Of a DNA stretch of 64,000 bases, positions 49,142 to 58,563 are shown one piece after another. The DNA is taken from assembly GCF_029946515.1 (NCBI RefSeq), contig NZ_JARZHH010000023.1:1-64000 (forward strand). Direction: 5' to 3'. The position numbers were made by a program, and so were the translations under genes. Origin of the DNA: Polyangium sp. 6x1 (lineage in GTDB: Bacteria; Myxococcota_A; Polyangia; Polyangiales; Polyangiaceae). Under the pieces are notes generated by a model, which saw only the letters and a list, made by a program, of their open reading frames with translations, was not told where the DNA came from and searched no databases. The stretch's first letter is position 1, and every line of letters starts with the position of its first letter.

Positions 49142-51898
49142 ATGACGGGGGTCGACAAAGGTATCATTTCTTTCCACGAAGATCCGTATTGCGCCCTCGC
49201 GTCTCGCCTCCTCGGACGTGGGCTCGAGCGGAGGGACGCGCACCGGCTCGCCATCGAGCTCGTGGCCTCGGCGCTCGGCGCCTACGTGACGCTTTTCTAC
49301 GTCCCGAGCGAGGACGGGCAAACGCTCGTCGTGTCCGCGCATCACGGCGCCCCCGAGGCGCTGCTCGCCCGCGTCGGCTCGCTCCCGCTCGAATCCGCCG
49401 CCCTGGCAGCACGAGTGGCTCGCACGCGGAGGGCCATGGCGATCGACGGCGAAGTCGAGGACCGCCCCTTCGACGTCGGCGTGGCCGCCGAGCTCGGCTG
49501 CGGCCCGAGAGCCCTGGCGGTGCCCCTCGTGGCCGAGGAGCGCGAGCTCGGGGTGCTGGTTTGCTTCCTGCGGCAGGCCGAAAACGGCCCGGATCGGATG
49601 CTGCCGATGCTGTCTGCGCTCGCCGCACTCATTGGAGCCTCGCTCGCTTCCACGCGTCCGGAGAGCGCCGAGGTCGAGCGGAAAAACCGAAAATACCGCG
49701 GCCTGTTCCAGAATGCGTTCGACGGCATTCTCGTCGCGGACGACGAAGGGCGCCTGGTCGACGTCAACCCGCGCGCCTGCGAGCTCTTCTGCGGGACGCG
49801 AGACGAGCTTTTGCAGCGGACCGTATTCGATCTCCGGCCGCCCGAGATCGGGGCCAAGCTTCGGGAGAGGTGGGCCGCGTTCCTCGCGTCGGGGCGAAGG
49901 CGGGCCGAGGGGCCGTTCCGGCGCGTCGATGGCAGCACGTTCGTCGCAGATTTCACGGCGCAGGCGCATTTCGTGCCGGGCAGGCACGTGGCCATCATCC
50001 GTGACGTCAGCGCGCGCAAGCAAGCCGAGGACGCGCTGCGCCTGAGCCAGGAGCGCCTCGCCCGCGCCCAGCGGATCGCCCAGATCGGGAGCTGGGAATG
50101 GGACATCGACACGAACGAGCTTTTCTGGTCGGACGAATGTCATCGCCTCTTCGGCCTGACCCCCGCGGCCGGCCCCAAGACGTACGAGGAGTTCCTCGCG
50201 CTCGTGCACCCTGGCGATCGCGCGGACGTGGACGAGGCGGTCCAGCGCGCCCTCCGCGGGACCAAACCGTATTCCATCGACCACCGCATTCTCACTGATG
50301 GCCAGGAGCGGATCGTGCACGAGGAATGCGACGTGATCTGCGACGAGGCGGGTCACCCGATTCGCATGTGCGGCACGGTCCGGGACGTGACCGACCAGCG
50401 CCGCGCGGAAATGGCGCTCCAGAAGAGCGAGCGGCTCCTGCGGCAGGTGCTCGAGACGCTCCCGGTCGGGGTATGGGTCATCGACGACCGCGGGACCATC
50501 CTCCTCGGCAATTCCGCCGGGAGACGTGTATGGGCCGGCGCCCGGTACGTCGGTATCGAGCAATTCGGCATTTACAAGGGATGGTGGCTCGACACGGGAA
50601 GACCCATCGCGCCCGAGGACTGGGGGGCCGCGCGCGCGATACAAAAGGGCGAGACCTCGCTGAACGAGCTCATCGAAATCGAGGCGCTCGACGGCACGCA
50701 CAAGATCCTCCTGCACTCGGCGGCGCCGGTGCGCGATGCCGAGGGGCGGGTCCTCGGCGCCGTCGTGGTCAACGAGGACGTGACCGAGCGACGCCGGCTC
50801 GAAGCGGAGCGCGAACGGCTCGTCCACGCCCTTTCGATGGAGCAGCGCTGGCTCCGGACCGTGATCGAGCGCTCGCCCATTGGAATCGTCCTCTGCAAGG
50901 TCGACAAGGAGTCGGAGTTTCGCATGAACCAGAAGGCCGAGGAGCTCATGGGCGTGGCCATGCCGACGGACGTGCGCCATCTCTTGCGGCAACGGCTTCA
51001 CCTGCCGGACGGCTCGCCGATCCCCGAGGGGGATCTCTCGCTCGATCGAGCCCTGAACGGCGAGGTGGTCACCGGGCGGGAGCTGCTCATCCGGGCGCCC
51101 CACGAACCGGACGTGCCGGTGTTGACCAATGCGTCGCCCATTCGCAACGAGCGAGGCCGGATCCTCGGGGCCGTGGTGACCTACGAGGACATCACGCCGC
51201 TCAAGGAGCTCGAACGATTGCGCCAGGAATGGACGAGCGTGGTGGCGCACGACCTGCGCCAGCCGGTCGCGACCATCCTGATGCTCGCCGGGGGCCTCGC
51301 GCGCTCCTGCGCCGACGCCACGGCGCGCACCCGCGGCGAGCGTATCGTCGGGAGCGCAGCGCGGCTCAGCCGCATGATCGGCGACCTGCTCGATTTGTCG
51401 CGGATCGAGGCGCGCAGGCTGGAGCTCTTGCGCACGCCGACCGATATCCCGGCGCTGCTCGCGCGGGTCATCGAGGCGAGCGGCAGCCGTGAGCGCGTGA
51501 CGCTCTCGATCCGCGGCGAGCTCCCGGCGCTCTTCGTGGACGCGCAACGGATCGAGCAGGTCGCGGAGAACCTCCTGTCCAATGCGATCAAATACGGCGA
51601 GCCGGGGACGCTGATCGAGATCCTCGCGGAGCGGCGCGGCGACGAGGCGGTGGTGACGGTGCGAAATCAGGGGCCAGGCATCACCCCGGAGGACATGCGC
51701 ACCCTGTTCGAGCGATTTCAGCGAGGGCGCGCGAAAGGCAGCGCAATCAAGGGGCTCGGGCTGGGGCTCTACATCGTGCGGGGTCTCGTGGAGTCGCATG
51801 GAGGGCGGGTCTTTGCCCACAGCGTCCCCGGGGAGACCACCACGTTTTCGTTCTCTTTGCCGATCGAGGCCGGTCCCACGGGAACGGACGTGGGCTGA
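49142..51898 (+). CDS. Multi-PAS sensor histidine kinase
   Basis: A 918-residue soluble hybrid-free kinase. Order: GAF (about 15-170), PAS (about 180-300), PAS with IGSWEWDIDTNELFWSDE (about 305-430), two further PAS domains (about 440-570, 580-700), HisKA and HATPase. The phospho-acceptor His is in VVAHDLRQPVATI (about 702-714), and the N and G boxes are NLLSNAIKYGEPG and GLGLGLYIVRG. There is no membrane segment, so it senses cytoplasmic or redox/ligand signals. No response regulator is adjacent, which makes it an orphan kinase. ATG 49142 is placed after a CAGGAA site; an upstream ATG at 49082 lies within unrelated sequence. Confidence 0.88.
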   Translation: MTGVDKGIISFHEDPYCALASRLLGRGLERRDAHRLAIELVASALGAYVTLFYVPSEDGQTLVVSAHHGAPEALLARVGSLPLESAALAARVARTRRAMAIDGEVEDRPFDVGVAAELGCGPRALAVPLVAEERELGVLVCFLRQAENGPDRMLPMLSALAALIGASLASTRPESAEVERKNRKYRGLFQNAFDGILVADDEGRLVDVNPRACELFCGTRDELLQRTVFDLRPPEIGAKLRERWAAFLASGRRRAEGPFRRVDGSTFVADFTAQAHFVPGRHVAIIRDVSARKQAEDALRLSQERLARAQRIAQIGSWEWDIDTNELFWSDECHRLFGLTPAAGPKTYEEFLALVHPGDRADVDEAVQRALRGTKPYSIDHRILTDGQERIVHEECDVICDEAGHPIRMCGTVRDVTDQRRAEMALQKSERLLRQVLETLPVGVWVIDDRGTILLGNSAGRRVWAGARYVGIEQFGIYKGWWLDTGRPIAPEDWGAARAIQKGETSLNELIEIEALDGTHKILLHSAAPVRDAEGRVLGAVVVNEDVTERRRLEAERERLVHALSMEQRWLRTVIERSPIGIVLCKVDKESEFRMNQKAEELMGVAMPTDVRHLLRQRLHLPDGSPIPEGDLSLDRALNGEVVTGRELLIRAPHEPDVPVLTNASPIRNERGRILGAVVTYEDITPLKELERLRQEWTSVVAHDLRQPVATILMLAGGLARSCADATARTRGERIVGSAARLSRMIGDLLDLSRIEARRLELLRTPTDIPALLARVIEASGSRERVTLSIRGELPALFVDAQRIEQVAENLLSNAIKYGEPGTLIEILAERRGDEAVVTVRNQGPGITPEDMRTLFERFQRGRAKGSAIKGLGLGLYIVRGLVESHGGRVFAHSVPGETTTFSFSLPIEAGPTGTDVG

Positions 51899-51991
51899 GG
51901 GCGGCGCGGACGCAACGCAATTCAGCGCGTGAAGAAGCGGTTGTGAGGGCAAAGCGGACGAGCCAACTCGACCCGCTGCTCGTGGCTCGTC

Positions 51992-52945
51992 ATGATGGAG
52001 CGACGCGAATACCTGCGGAACGCGTGGCGAATCCGAGTCGAATACAGCGCGCACGTAGCCGTGATGATGTGGACGCTCGTTTCCCGGCACATCTCTGGAG
52101 AACACATATTCAATGGAGAATACTACGTCCAGAAGGTGATCTGGGAAGGCCTGCGCGACACGTCCTTCGCCGAGAGCATCGCGAAGGTGGACGAATCGAG
52201 CGGGGAGGTGCAGCGCCTGCTGAAGGCCGAGGGGCCGAAGTATCAGTACGGGAAGGGCTGCCTCTCGGACGGCGTCATCGGCGCCTGGATGGCGCGCATC
52301 TATGGCATCCACTCCCCGCTGAACCGCGCGAACGTGGCGAAGAGCTTGGCTGCCATCTTCCGCTACAATTTCCGCGCCGACCTGTGGGAGCACGCATGCA
52401 CCCAGCGCCCTGGTTATGCCTGGGGCCACGAGCCCGGCCTGCTCCTCTGCTCCTGGCCGAACGGCGACAAACCCACGCTCCCCTTTCCCTATTCGGACGA
52501 GGTATGGACCGGCATCGAGTACCAAGTGGCGTCGCATCTCATCGAAGAGGGCCTGGTCGACGAGGGCCTGACCATCGTCCGGGCGGCGCGTAGCCGCTAC
52601 GACGGGCGCACGCGCAACCCCTGGAACGAGTACGAGTGCGGCAACTACTATGCGCGCGCGATGTCCAGTTACGCCCTCATCGGCTCGCTGGCTGGCTTCG
52701 CCTACGCGGCGGCCACGCGGACCCTCCGGCTGGGGCCGCGCCTCGCCGGCCGGCCTTTCCGCACCTTCTTCAGCACCACGACCGGCTGGGGGTCGCTAGC
52801 GCTCGACGGTGACGGGCTTTCGATTGAGCTTGCTGAAGGCGAGCTCGCCGTCGAGAAGCTGCTCCTGACGCTCGACGGGAAGACGTGCGAGCTCGCGTGC
52901 GGCATCACGGCCCGGGCGGGAGAGAGGGCCGTGGTGGCGGTGTAG
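51992..52945 (+). pseudogene. 5'-truncated GH116 beta-glucosidase remnant
   Basis: An open frame of 317 codons matching only the C-terminal part of GH116 (bile-acid/GBA2-type glucosidases, about 800 residues). Recognised blocks are NGEYYVQKV, YQYGKGCLSDGVIGAW, IFRYNFRADLWEH, LPFPYSDEVWTGIEYQVASH, and NPWNEYECGNYYARAM, the last holding the sugar-contacting Glu and Arg. The regions with the nucleophile Glu and acid/base Asp are missing. Similarity begins around residue 36 (about 52097), and the preceding 35 residues look random. It is therefore an inactive remnant, unless it has taken a new role. The break lies just after the kinase gene. Confidence 0.8.
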
Positions 52946-53054
52946 GCGCGAAGGCGCCCGGATGCGTTCGACGTCCCATGCGAGCAACCAGCTCGCGCGG
53001 CGAGTTGGTGCGCTGGCCTTTACGCCGCGTCTCGAGGCTTGCTACTGGCAAGTC

Positions 53055-54356
53055 ATGGAACACACGAGATTTTTGGGAGATCGTCCTCGGGCCATCACTG
53101 CCCTCGCGCTCGGCGTGGCTGCGCTGGTGGTGGGCTGCTCAGGGGGCGGCGGGACATCGACGAGCTCGAGCTCTTCCGCGAGCTCGAGTAGCAGCACCGG
53201 GACGGGAGGAGACGGCGGCGCCGGAGGCGGCGTCGGGGGGGCGGGCGGCACAGGCGGCACGGGCGGCATGGGCGGCGTAGGCGGCGATGGCGGCGCGGGC
53301 GGCCAGCAACCCATGAAGCCCGCGGACTGTGTGGACCTCCCGCTCGCGGGCATCGAGCTCCTGAGCCAGCAGGAGAACACGTTCGACACCTCGGGCTCTG
53401 TGCCCACCATCCGCACGCCGAGCTCGCTCGCGAACATCTCCGGAGACCCCGCGCTCGTCGACCGGCTCCGGCTCTTCTTCGACGGCGCCCTCGACGTCGG
53501 CATCCACACGATGGACGGCGCCCCGACCCACGCGCTCCCCGATTTCAAGACGACGTTCGTCCCGACCTGCAACACGTGCGCCGTGTTCCAGGAGGACCTC
53601 GCGGAGGGCTCGTATCTCAAGACCTTCGCAGCCAAGTCGGGCGAGCTCGAGATCACCGCTCGCGTGACGCCGCACCAGACGGCCGGCGTCGCTCGGTATG
53701 TCGAGCTGCGTGAGGTCGTCAAGGACGCGATGACCGGCGTGTATGGCTGGGTCGACGGCGGCCAATGTTACTGGATCCAGGAGGCCTCCTATGACGTCCG
53801 CCGTCCCAAGGGCTGCGTCCCCTACACGGCGAACGCCTGTCCCGCCGACCAGTTCTGCATGCCCACCAACGCGGTCGGGACCGACGGCGAGTGCGTCACC
53901 GGCGGAGCGAAGGTCGAAGGCGAGGCGTGTACGCGGGTGAGCGACACGCAGTGGGACTCGGACTGCACGCTCGGCCTGCGATGCTTCGACGGCGGCATGG
54001 GCGCCATCTGCCACAAGGTCTGCGATCTCCACGCGGCGGCGCCTGACTGTCCGGCCGGGACCCACTGCGGCGGCGGCTACAACCTTTGCCTGGACGTCGC
54101 GATCCTTCAGAACAGCGGGATCGACGACGCGCTCCTCGGGGAGACCTGCACCATGAACCCCAGCGCGCTCTACTGCGGCGGGGCTGGGCAGCCAGGAATG
54201 TGCTTGGACGACGACGGCGACGCCGGGCCGATGGCCGCGACCTGCATCCCGTTCGCCTCTGCGCCGTCGCAGTGCGTCGCCCCCAAAACGGCGGGATACG
54301 TCGCCTACAAGGACGGCATCGACCAGTCGACGTTGTTCTGCATCACCCCTCCCTGA
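53055..54356 (+). CDS. Cys-rich lipoprotein with Ser/Gly spacer
   Basis: A 433-residue exported protein. The lipoprotein signal ends at ALVVGCSGGG (Cys about 28), followed by a Ser-run and Gly/Thr/Ala-rich linker (about 30-85). The body holds many Cys residues in pairs (CNTCAVF, CPADQFCMP, CTLGLRC, CPAGTHC), suggesting several disulfide-bonded units. No catalytic motif is seen. This layout is typical of myxobacterial surface lipoproteins of unknown role. ATG 53055 was chosen because it opens the signal; an in-frame upstream ATG lies in a sequence lacking signal features. Confidence 0.72.
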   Translation: MEHTRFLGDRPRAITALALGVAALVVGCSGGGGTSTSSSSSASSSSSTGTGGDGGAGGGVGGAGGTGGTGGMGGVGGDGGAGGQQPMKPADCVDLPLAGIELLSQQENTFDTSGSVPTIRTPSSLANISGDPALVDRLRLFFDGALDVGIHTMDGAPTHALPDFKTTFVPTCNTCAVFQEDLAEGSYLKTFAAKSGELEITARVTPHQTAGVARYVELREVVKDAMTGVYGWVDGGQCYWIQEASYDVRRPKGCVPYTANACPADQFCMPTNAVGTDGECVTGGAKVEGEACTRVSDTQWDSDCTLGLRCFDGGMGAICHKVCDLHAAAPDCPAGTHCGGGYNLCLDVAILQNSGIDDALLGETCTMNPSALYCGGAGQPGMCLDDDGDAGPMAATCIPFASAPSQCVAPKTAGYVAYKDGIDQSTLFCITPP

Positions 54357-54467
54357 GCTGAGCCCCACGGCGAGCGTCGGGTTGTGCAGGGCGCGCATCT
54401 GCGTCAGAAAGAGGTCGGGACCGGCCCGCTCGACGGATGGGGGAACCGGCCTCCGGGAGAGACACTC

Positions 54468-54830
54468 ATGTTGAAGACGTTCCTCAGTCAAGCGATCGCG
54501 GCGGGGCTCGCGGTCCTCGTCGCGAGCGCCATCGTGCCCGGCGTGCGGGTCCGCAAGGGCAACACGGCGATCGGCATCGCTGTCGCGTTCGCGCTGCTCA
54601 ACCTCTTCGTCGGGTGGCTGCTCCGGGCCGTGCTCGCCGTCGTGCTCTTGCCTGCCGCCCTGCTCACGTTCGGCTTGCCCTACCTCGTGCTCGGCCTGAT
54701 CGTGAACGCGATATTGCTTTATGTCACCGACAAGTTCATCGACGATTTCGAGATCAAGGGCTTCTGGCCGCTCGTCGGGACGGCCGGGCTGATCTCGGTC
54801 GCCGCGTGGCTTCTCCCGCGCATCTTTTGA
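54468..54830 (+). CDS. YvlD-like (phage-holin-family) membrane protein
   Basis: A 120-residue protein with four hydrophobic helices (about 5-22, 33-55, 58-80, 98-115). The spacing and the pattern VRVRKGNTAIGIAVAFALLN, LLNLFVGWLL and LTFGLPYLVLGLIVNAILLY match the YvlD/Phage_holin_4 small membrane protein family. Members affect envelope stress responses and, despite the name, are not known to be phage lysis proteins here. ATG 54468 follows GGGAGAGA. The gene stands alone and is convergent with the YciI gene. Confidence 0.8.
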   Translation: MLKTFLSQAIAAGLAVLVASAIVPGVRVRKGNTAIGIAVAFALLNLFVGWLLRAVLAVVLLPAALLTFGLPYLVLGLIVNAILLYVTDKFIDDFEIKGFWPLVGTAGLISVAAWLLPRIF

Positions 54831-54897
54831 GGGAGGGCGCGCCCGCGCGCGCAGAAGCGCCCCCGCTCGTGCGTACGTGGGCCCTTCGCCCGAACCG

Positions 54898-55170
54898 TCA
54901 TTCCCCGGTCAGTACCTCATTCCATTCCTGAAAGTAGTACCGCGCGACGACGCCATGCAGAACGAACGGGTCGTCCTTGACGAACTCTTCAGCAGCTTCG
55001 CGCGTGGTGAAAATGCCGAGGGCTGCGACGGGTGGGTTTCCATAAGGCCCGGCCATCAAGAGCACACCGCGCTCATGAAACGCAGCCAGGCGTGCACGGT
55101 GGGCGGGGAAGTGCTCCCGCGCCTTGGGGAGCCCATCTGGCGCAGTCTCATAGAACATCAGGACCTTCAT
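54898..55170 (-). CDS. YciI-family protein
   Basis: A 90-residue ferredoxin-like fold protein. The family pattern is MKVLMFYETAPDGLPKAREH, a central HRARLAAFHERGVLLMAGPY block, and GIFTTREAAEEFVKDDPFV with the conserved Asp-x-Pro. Family members carry a His-Asp pair that suggests hydrolase or dehydrochlorinase-like chemistry, but few are characterised. ATG 55170 is preferred; a GTG 12 nt upstream is an alternative. The gene is convergent with the YvlD-like gene. Confidence 0.87.
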   Translation of the reverse strand: MKVLMFYETAPDGLPKAREHFPAHRARLAAFHERGVLLMAGPYGNPPVAALGIFTTREAAEEFVKDDPFVLHGVVARYYFQEWNEVLTGE

Positions 55171-55240
55171 AGGGCAACTCACCGCCTTTCCGTGGGTGGT
55201 TTTGGTTTTTCTGGGTTTTGCCTAACGCCGGCTTCTGCCG

Positions 55241-55269
55241 CGCGTGGGGGCGTCATGCGCCCCCACGCG
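55241..55269. terminator. Strong hairpin between LysR and YciI genes
   Basis: CGCGTGGGGGCG and its perfect complement with a 5-nt loop lie downstream of the LysR stop. No T-run follows on that strand, so a terminator role is likely but not certain. Confidence 0.5.
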
Positions 55270-55355
55270 TCGGCCAGCAAGCCAGGGTTGGGCCGCACTG
55301 TCAACGAGACCGCGCGCGACCGGTGTCCTCGGTGCCGGGAATGTCGCACGGCGCG

Positions 55356-56300
55356 TCACGCGCCCCCCGCGGACGTCCGCGGAAGCGGCTTGGGCAGGCA
55401 GCCAGGCCACACCTCGAGGAAGTCGCGCAGCGCCGCGACGAACGTGCTCAGGCGCGTGGGCACGTGCTGGCTGCGGGGATACACCGCGTACATCTGCTCC
55501 GCGGGCATTGCGTACGCGGCGAGCACCTCCTCGACCTTGCCCTCGGAGATCGCAGGCGCGGCCAGGTAGTCCGGCAGGCAGCTGATCCCGCAGCCGGCAA
55601 CGGTGAGGTCACGCAGCAGCGCCCAGCTGTTCGCGGTCGCGTGGCGGTGCACGATCGACAGCTTCGTGCCGCCGCGGGTGAAGCGCCACGTTGCCGCCTC
55701 GCGCCGGGTGCCCATCACCAGGCACGTGTGCCGCGAAAGCTCGCGCGGATGCGCTGGGACGCCGTGACGCGCGAGGTAGTCCGCGCTGGCCACGAGGCGA
55801 CGCCGCGAGGGCGCACCGAGCTTGCGCGCCACGAGCGACACGCTGTCGCACGGCTCGACCTCGAGCACGACATCGAAGCCGTCGCGCACCGGATCGACAC
55901 GCTCGGAGACGAGCTCGACCTCGACAGCGACGCCCGGGCACTCCTTCGCGTAGCGCCCGAGGACGCGCCCGAGCACCGCCTGCCCGAACTCGACCGGCGC
56001 GGCGACCCGGAGGCGCCCGCGGGCCTCGCTGCCGCGTGAGGACACCGCGCCCTCCGCCTCGGCAATCGCGTCGAGTCCGGCGCGCACTTTTTCGAGGTAC
56101 TCGCGCCCCTCCTCGGTCAGGCGGACGCGCCGTGTCGTGCGCTCGAGCAGCCGGGCGCCGAGGCGCCGCTCGAGACGGCTGACCTGCACGCTGACGGTCG
56201 ACACCGGCGCGGACAGAGCGAGGGCGGCGGCGCGGAAGCTGCCCGTCTCGGCGACGCGAGCGAAGGCTTCGATGGCGGCGAAGTCGGGGCGGCTGTTCAT
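55356..56300 (-). CDS. LysR-family regulator
   Basis: A 314-residue LysR-type regulator. The N-terminal winged helix (about 5-65) reads FAAIEAFARVAETGSFRAAA, then STVSVQVSRLERRLGARLLE RTTRRVRLTEEG, the usual signature. Residues 90-300 form the effector-binding domain. It is divergent from a glutathione S-transferase gene with 66 bp between starts. A TGATCAAT-ATTGTTCA repeat in that gap is a likely binding site. ATG 56300 is the first start that opens the HTH. Confidence 0.92.
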   Translation of the reverse strand: MNSRPDFAAIEAFARVAETGSFRAAALALSAPVSTVSVQVSRLERRLGARLLERTTRRVRLTEEGREYLEKVRAGLDAIAEAEGAVSSRGSEARGRLRVAAPVEFGQAVLGRVLGRYAKECPGVAVEVELVSERVDPVRDGFDVVLEVEPCDSVSLVARKLGAPSRRRLVASADYLARHGVPAHPRELSRHTCLVMGTRREAATWRFTRGGTKLSIVHRHATANSWALLRDLTVAGCGISCLPDYLAAPAISEGKVEEVLAAYAMPAEQMYAVYPRSQHVPTRLSTFVAALRDFLEVWPGCLPKPLPRTSAGGA

Positions 56301-56314
56301 GGCGCTGGACAGAG

Positions 56315-56338
56315 TGATCAATCTTCCTTCATTGTTCA
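56315..56338. promoter_or_regulatory. Probable LysR binding site
   Basis: TGATCAAT and ATTGTTCA are separated by 8 nt and match as inverted half-sites with one mismatch. The site lies in the 66-bp gap between lysR and the transferase gene. Confidence 0.6.
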
Positions 56339-56366
56339 AGCTGCGGCGGCTGCCTAGACTGCGGGC

Positions 56367-56984
56367 ATGACCGAGACGATGAAGCTTTTCTACACGCCTG
56401 GTGTCTGTTCGCTCGCGCCGCACATCGCGCTTCGTGAGGCCGGCGCGACGTTCGAGCTCGCGCGCGTCGACTTGAGGAGCAAGAAGACCGCAGACGGCGA
56501 CGATTTCGCGCAGTTGAACCCCAAGAGTTACGTGCCCGCGCTGCTGCTTTCGGACGGCGCCTTGCTGACCGAGACAGCGGTCTTGCTGAACTACATCGCC
56601 GACACCTGGCCGGAGGCCAAGCTTGCCCCGCCGCGCGGCAATCTCGTGCGCGTTCGTTTCGACGAATGGCTGCAGTTCATTGCTACCGAGCTGCACAAGG
56701 GCTTCGCGCCTTTCACCCTGATGCCCAATGTGAGCGAGGAGTCGAAACGCTGGGCCGCGCAGCGCCTCGCGAGCCGCGTCACGCTGCTCGCCGAGGCGCT
56801 CGCCGATCGCCCGTTCCTCCACGGCGACGCGTTCACCATTCTCGACGCGTACGCGTACTTCGCGCTGCGAACGTATCGACACCTGCTGCGGGTCGAGCTG
56901 CCCGGCGCGCTTGGCGCATACGTCGAGCGGCTCTCCGCGCGCCCAGCCGTCCGCGCGGCGCTCACGGCCGAAGGCATTCCCTGA
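56367..56984 (+). CDS. Glutathione S-transferase
   Basis: A 205-residue enzyme. The thioredoxin-like N-domain (about 1-80) starts KLFYTPGVCSLAPHIALREA, with the Cys/Ser region that contacts glutathione, and has the cis-Pro in SYVPALLL and TETAVLLNYI. The C-terminal helical domain (about 88-205) has the conserved FTILDAYAYFALR N-capping box. It closely resembles the bacterial beta-class (GstA type). It conjugates or isomerises electrophiles. Expression is probably controlled by the divergent LysR protein. Confidence 0.92.
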   Translation: MTETMKLFYTPGVCSLAPHIALREAGATFELARVDLRSKKTADGDDFAQLNPKSYVPALLLSDGALLTETAVLLNYIADTWPEAKLAPPRGNLVRVRFDEWLQFIATELHKGFAPFTLMPNVSEESKRWAAQRLASRVTLLAEALADRPFLHGDAFTILDAYAYFALRTYRHLLRVELPGALGAYVERLSARPAVRAALTAEGIP

Positions 56985-57057
56985 GCCGGAGGGGCTTTCC
57001 AGGCGTTCGATTTGTTGAATTGCGACGCCGCACGACCCCCAGCCTCACCCTTCCCGT

Positions 57058-58482
57058 TCAGGGCGCGTCCTTCCGCCACGCGATATACCCGTCGGGACGA
57101 ATCAGGGCGGCGCCGGTCGATGTGAGGCCGAAGGCTTCGCGCACGTTCTCCGGCGCGTGGACGACGACGACACCAGGCTTTGCTCTCCACGCGTCGTTGG
57201 CCGCGACGAGGACCCAGCCGCGGCCGAACCAGTCGAGCGTCGAGCTGCCGTCCTCGAGCTTCACGTGCGGCGCGCGCGTACCGGGCTCGCCGCGCCATTC
57301 GTCGGGGCGCTTCGCTTCGGGCAGCGCGGGATCGGTCGCGAGCGTGCGATAGAGCTGACCGAGCTCGATGCCGGCCTCGTCGAGGATCGCGACGCCGTCC
57401 GCGAACCCGCGCGCGCGTTTTGCGTAATCGGGGCGCACGAACGTCTGTTCGAGGCGCGTCCACGCGGCCGGTCGTCGCTCGGCGTCGTAGGTGTCGAGGA
57501 GCGACGGCTCGGATGTACCCGAGAGGACTTCCTTCAACTTCCACGCGAGGTTGTGCGCGTCGTGGATACCGGTGTTCGCGCCGTAGCCGCCGCGCGTCGG
57601 CGGGAGCGTGTGCGCGGCGTCGCCGGCGAGGAAGACGCGGCCTTGCGAGAAGCGCGTCGCGACGAGCGCGGTGAGATCCCAGCGGCCGCTCGTCATGATC
57701 TCGATCGGGATGTCGTCCTTGCCGATGGCCTTGTTGATCGCCAAGCGGAGTGCCGCTTCGTCGCGCTCGAGATCGTCCTTGAACATGAGGACCCAGCGGC
57801 CGTCGCCGTACGTCGTGAGGAAGGCCTGGAGGTCGGGCTGGTCGATCTCGAATTGATGCACGCCCTTCTCGAGGTAGCTCTCGAGCGGCGCCTTGAAGAG
57901 GACGCTCCGCATCGTCTCGAGCGGGCCCGGGCCTTTGCGCGGAATGCCGAGCGCCTCGCGGACGGGGCTCTTGTTGCCGTCGCACGCGACCATGTAAGAG
58001 GCACGCATCATGTACACGCGGCCGCTCTTGTCCCGGAGGTGAGCGGTCACGCCGTCGTCGTCTTGCTCGAACCGAACGAGCTCGGTGCCGAGCCGGATGT
58101 CGGCGCCACGCCGCTTCGCTTCGTCGCGGAGGATCGGCTCGAGCTTGTCCTGAGCGATCGCAGCGCCGCGGAACGGGGAGTCCTCGGTCATCGGCTGGGC
58201 CTTGGGCGTCCACGCGCTCTCTTCGTGCCACGTGCCGGCGAGGCTCTCGACACGCGCCCGCTTCAGGCTGAAGCCGGCGGGGATCGCGGGCAGCTCGATG
58301 CCGACGAGATGGAGGAGCTCGAGCGTGCGCGTCGTGAAGCCGACCGCGCGCGGATGCGGATGGCTCGCGAGGTGCGGCTCGACGAGGACGCAGGGCACCT
58401 CGTGCAACGCCAAGAAGAGAGCGGTGGAGAGGCCGACGAGGCTTCCGCCGACGACCAAAACAGGAGTGATTTCAGTGCTCAT
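57058..58482 (-). CDS. FAD-dependent aromatic monooxygenase
   Basis: A 474-residue flavoprotein hydroxylase of the phenol/pentachlorophenol/rifampicin monooxygenase group. The FAD dinucleotide site is VVGGSLVGLSTALFLA (about 9-24), DG is in MVACDGNKSPVREALG (about 167-182), and the ribityl-binding GDAAHTLPPTRGGYGANTGI lies at about 290-309. Short-chain NADPH is the probable donor. ATG 58482 opens the Rossmann strand. The gene is divergent from a TetR regulator with a perfect 26-bp palindrome between them, so its substrate or a related aromatic compound probably induces it. Confidence 0.9.
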   Translation of the reverse strand: MSTEITPVLVVGGSLVGLSTALFLALHEVPCVLVEPHLASHPHPRAVGFTTRTLELLHLVGIELPAIPAGFSLKRARVESLAGTWHEESAWTPKAQPMTEDSPFRGAAIAQDKLEPILRDEAKRRGADIRLGTELVRFEQDDDGVTAHLRDKSGRVYMMRASYMVACDGNKSPVREALGIPRKGPGPLETMRSVLFKAPLESYLEKGVHQFEIDQPDLQAFLTTYGDGRWVLMFKDDLERDEAALRLAINKAIGKDDIPIEIMTSGRWDLTALVATRFSQGRVFLAGDAAHTLPPTRGGYGANTGIHDAHNLAWKLKEVLSGTSEPSLLDTYDAERRPAAWTRLEQTFVRPDYAKRARGFADGVAILDEAGIELGQLYRTLATDPALPEAKRPDEWRGEPGTRAPHVKLEDGSSTLDWFGRGWVLVAANDAWRAKPGVVVVHAPENVREAFGLTSTGAALIRPDGYIAWRKDAP

Positions 58483-58534
58483 GAGGGACTTTCTGGTCTT
58501 TGGAGGCGCGCTTGCCGCCGTTAGGACTTGCTTC

Positions 58535-58560
58535 GATACAGTGTATCGATACACTGTATC
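58535..58560. promoter_or_regulatory. Perfect 26-bp operator palindrome
   Basis: GATACAGTGTATC (58535-58547) is followed directly by its exact complement (58548-58560). It ends 3 bp before the TetR ATG and 52 bp before the monooxygenase ATG, so it can block both. Confidence 0.85.
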
Positions 58561-58563
58561 GGC

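Noticed and set aside
54468-54830. Prophage lysis gene
   Set aside because: Although the family name contains holin, it is the YvlD-like group and no phage gene lies nearby.
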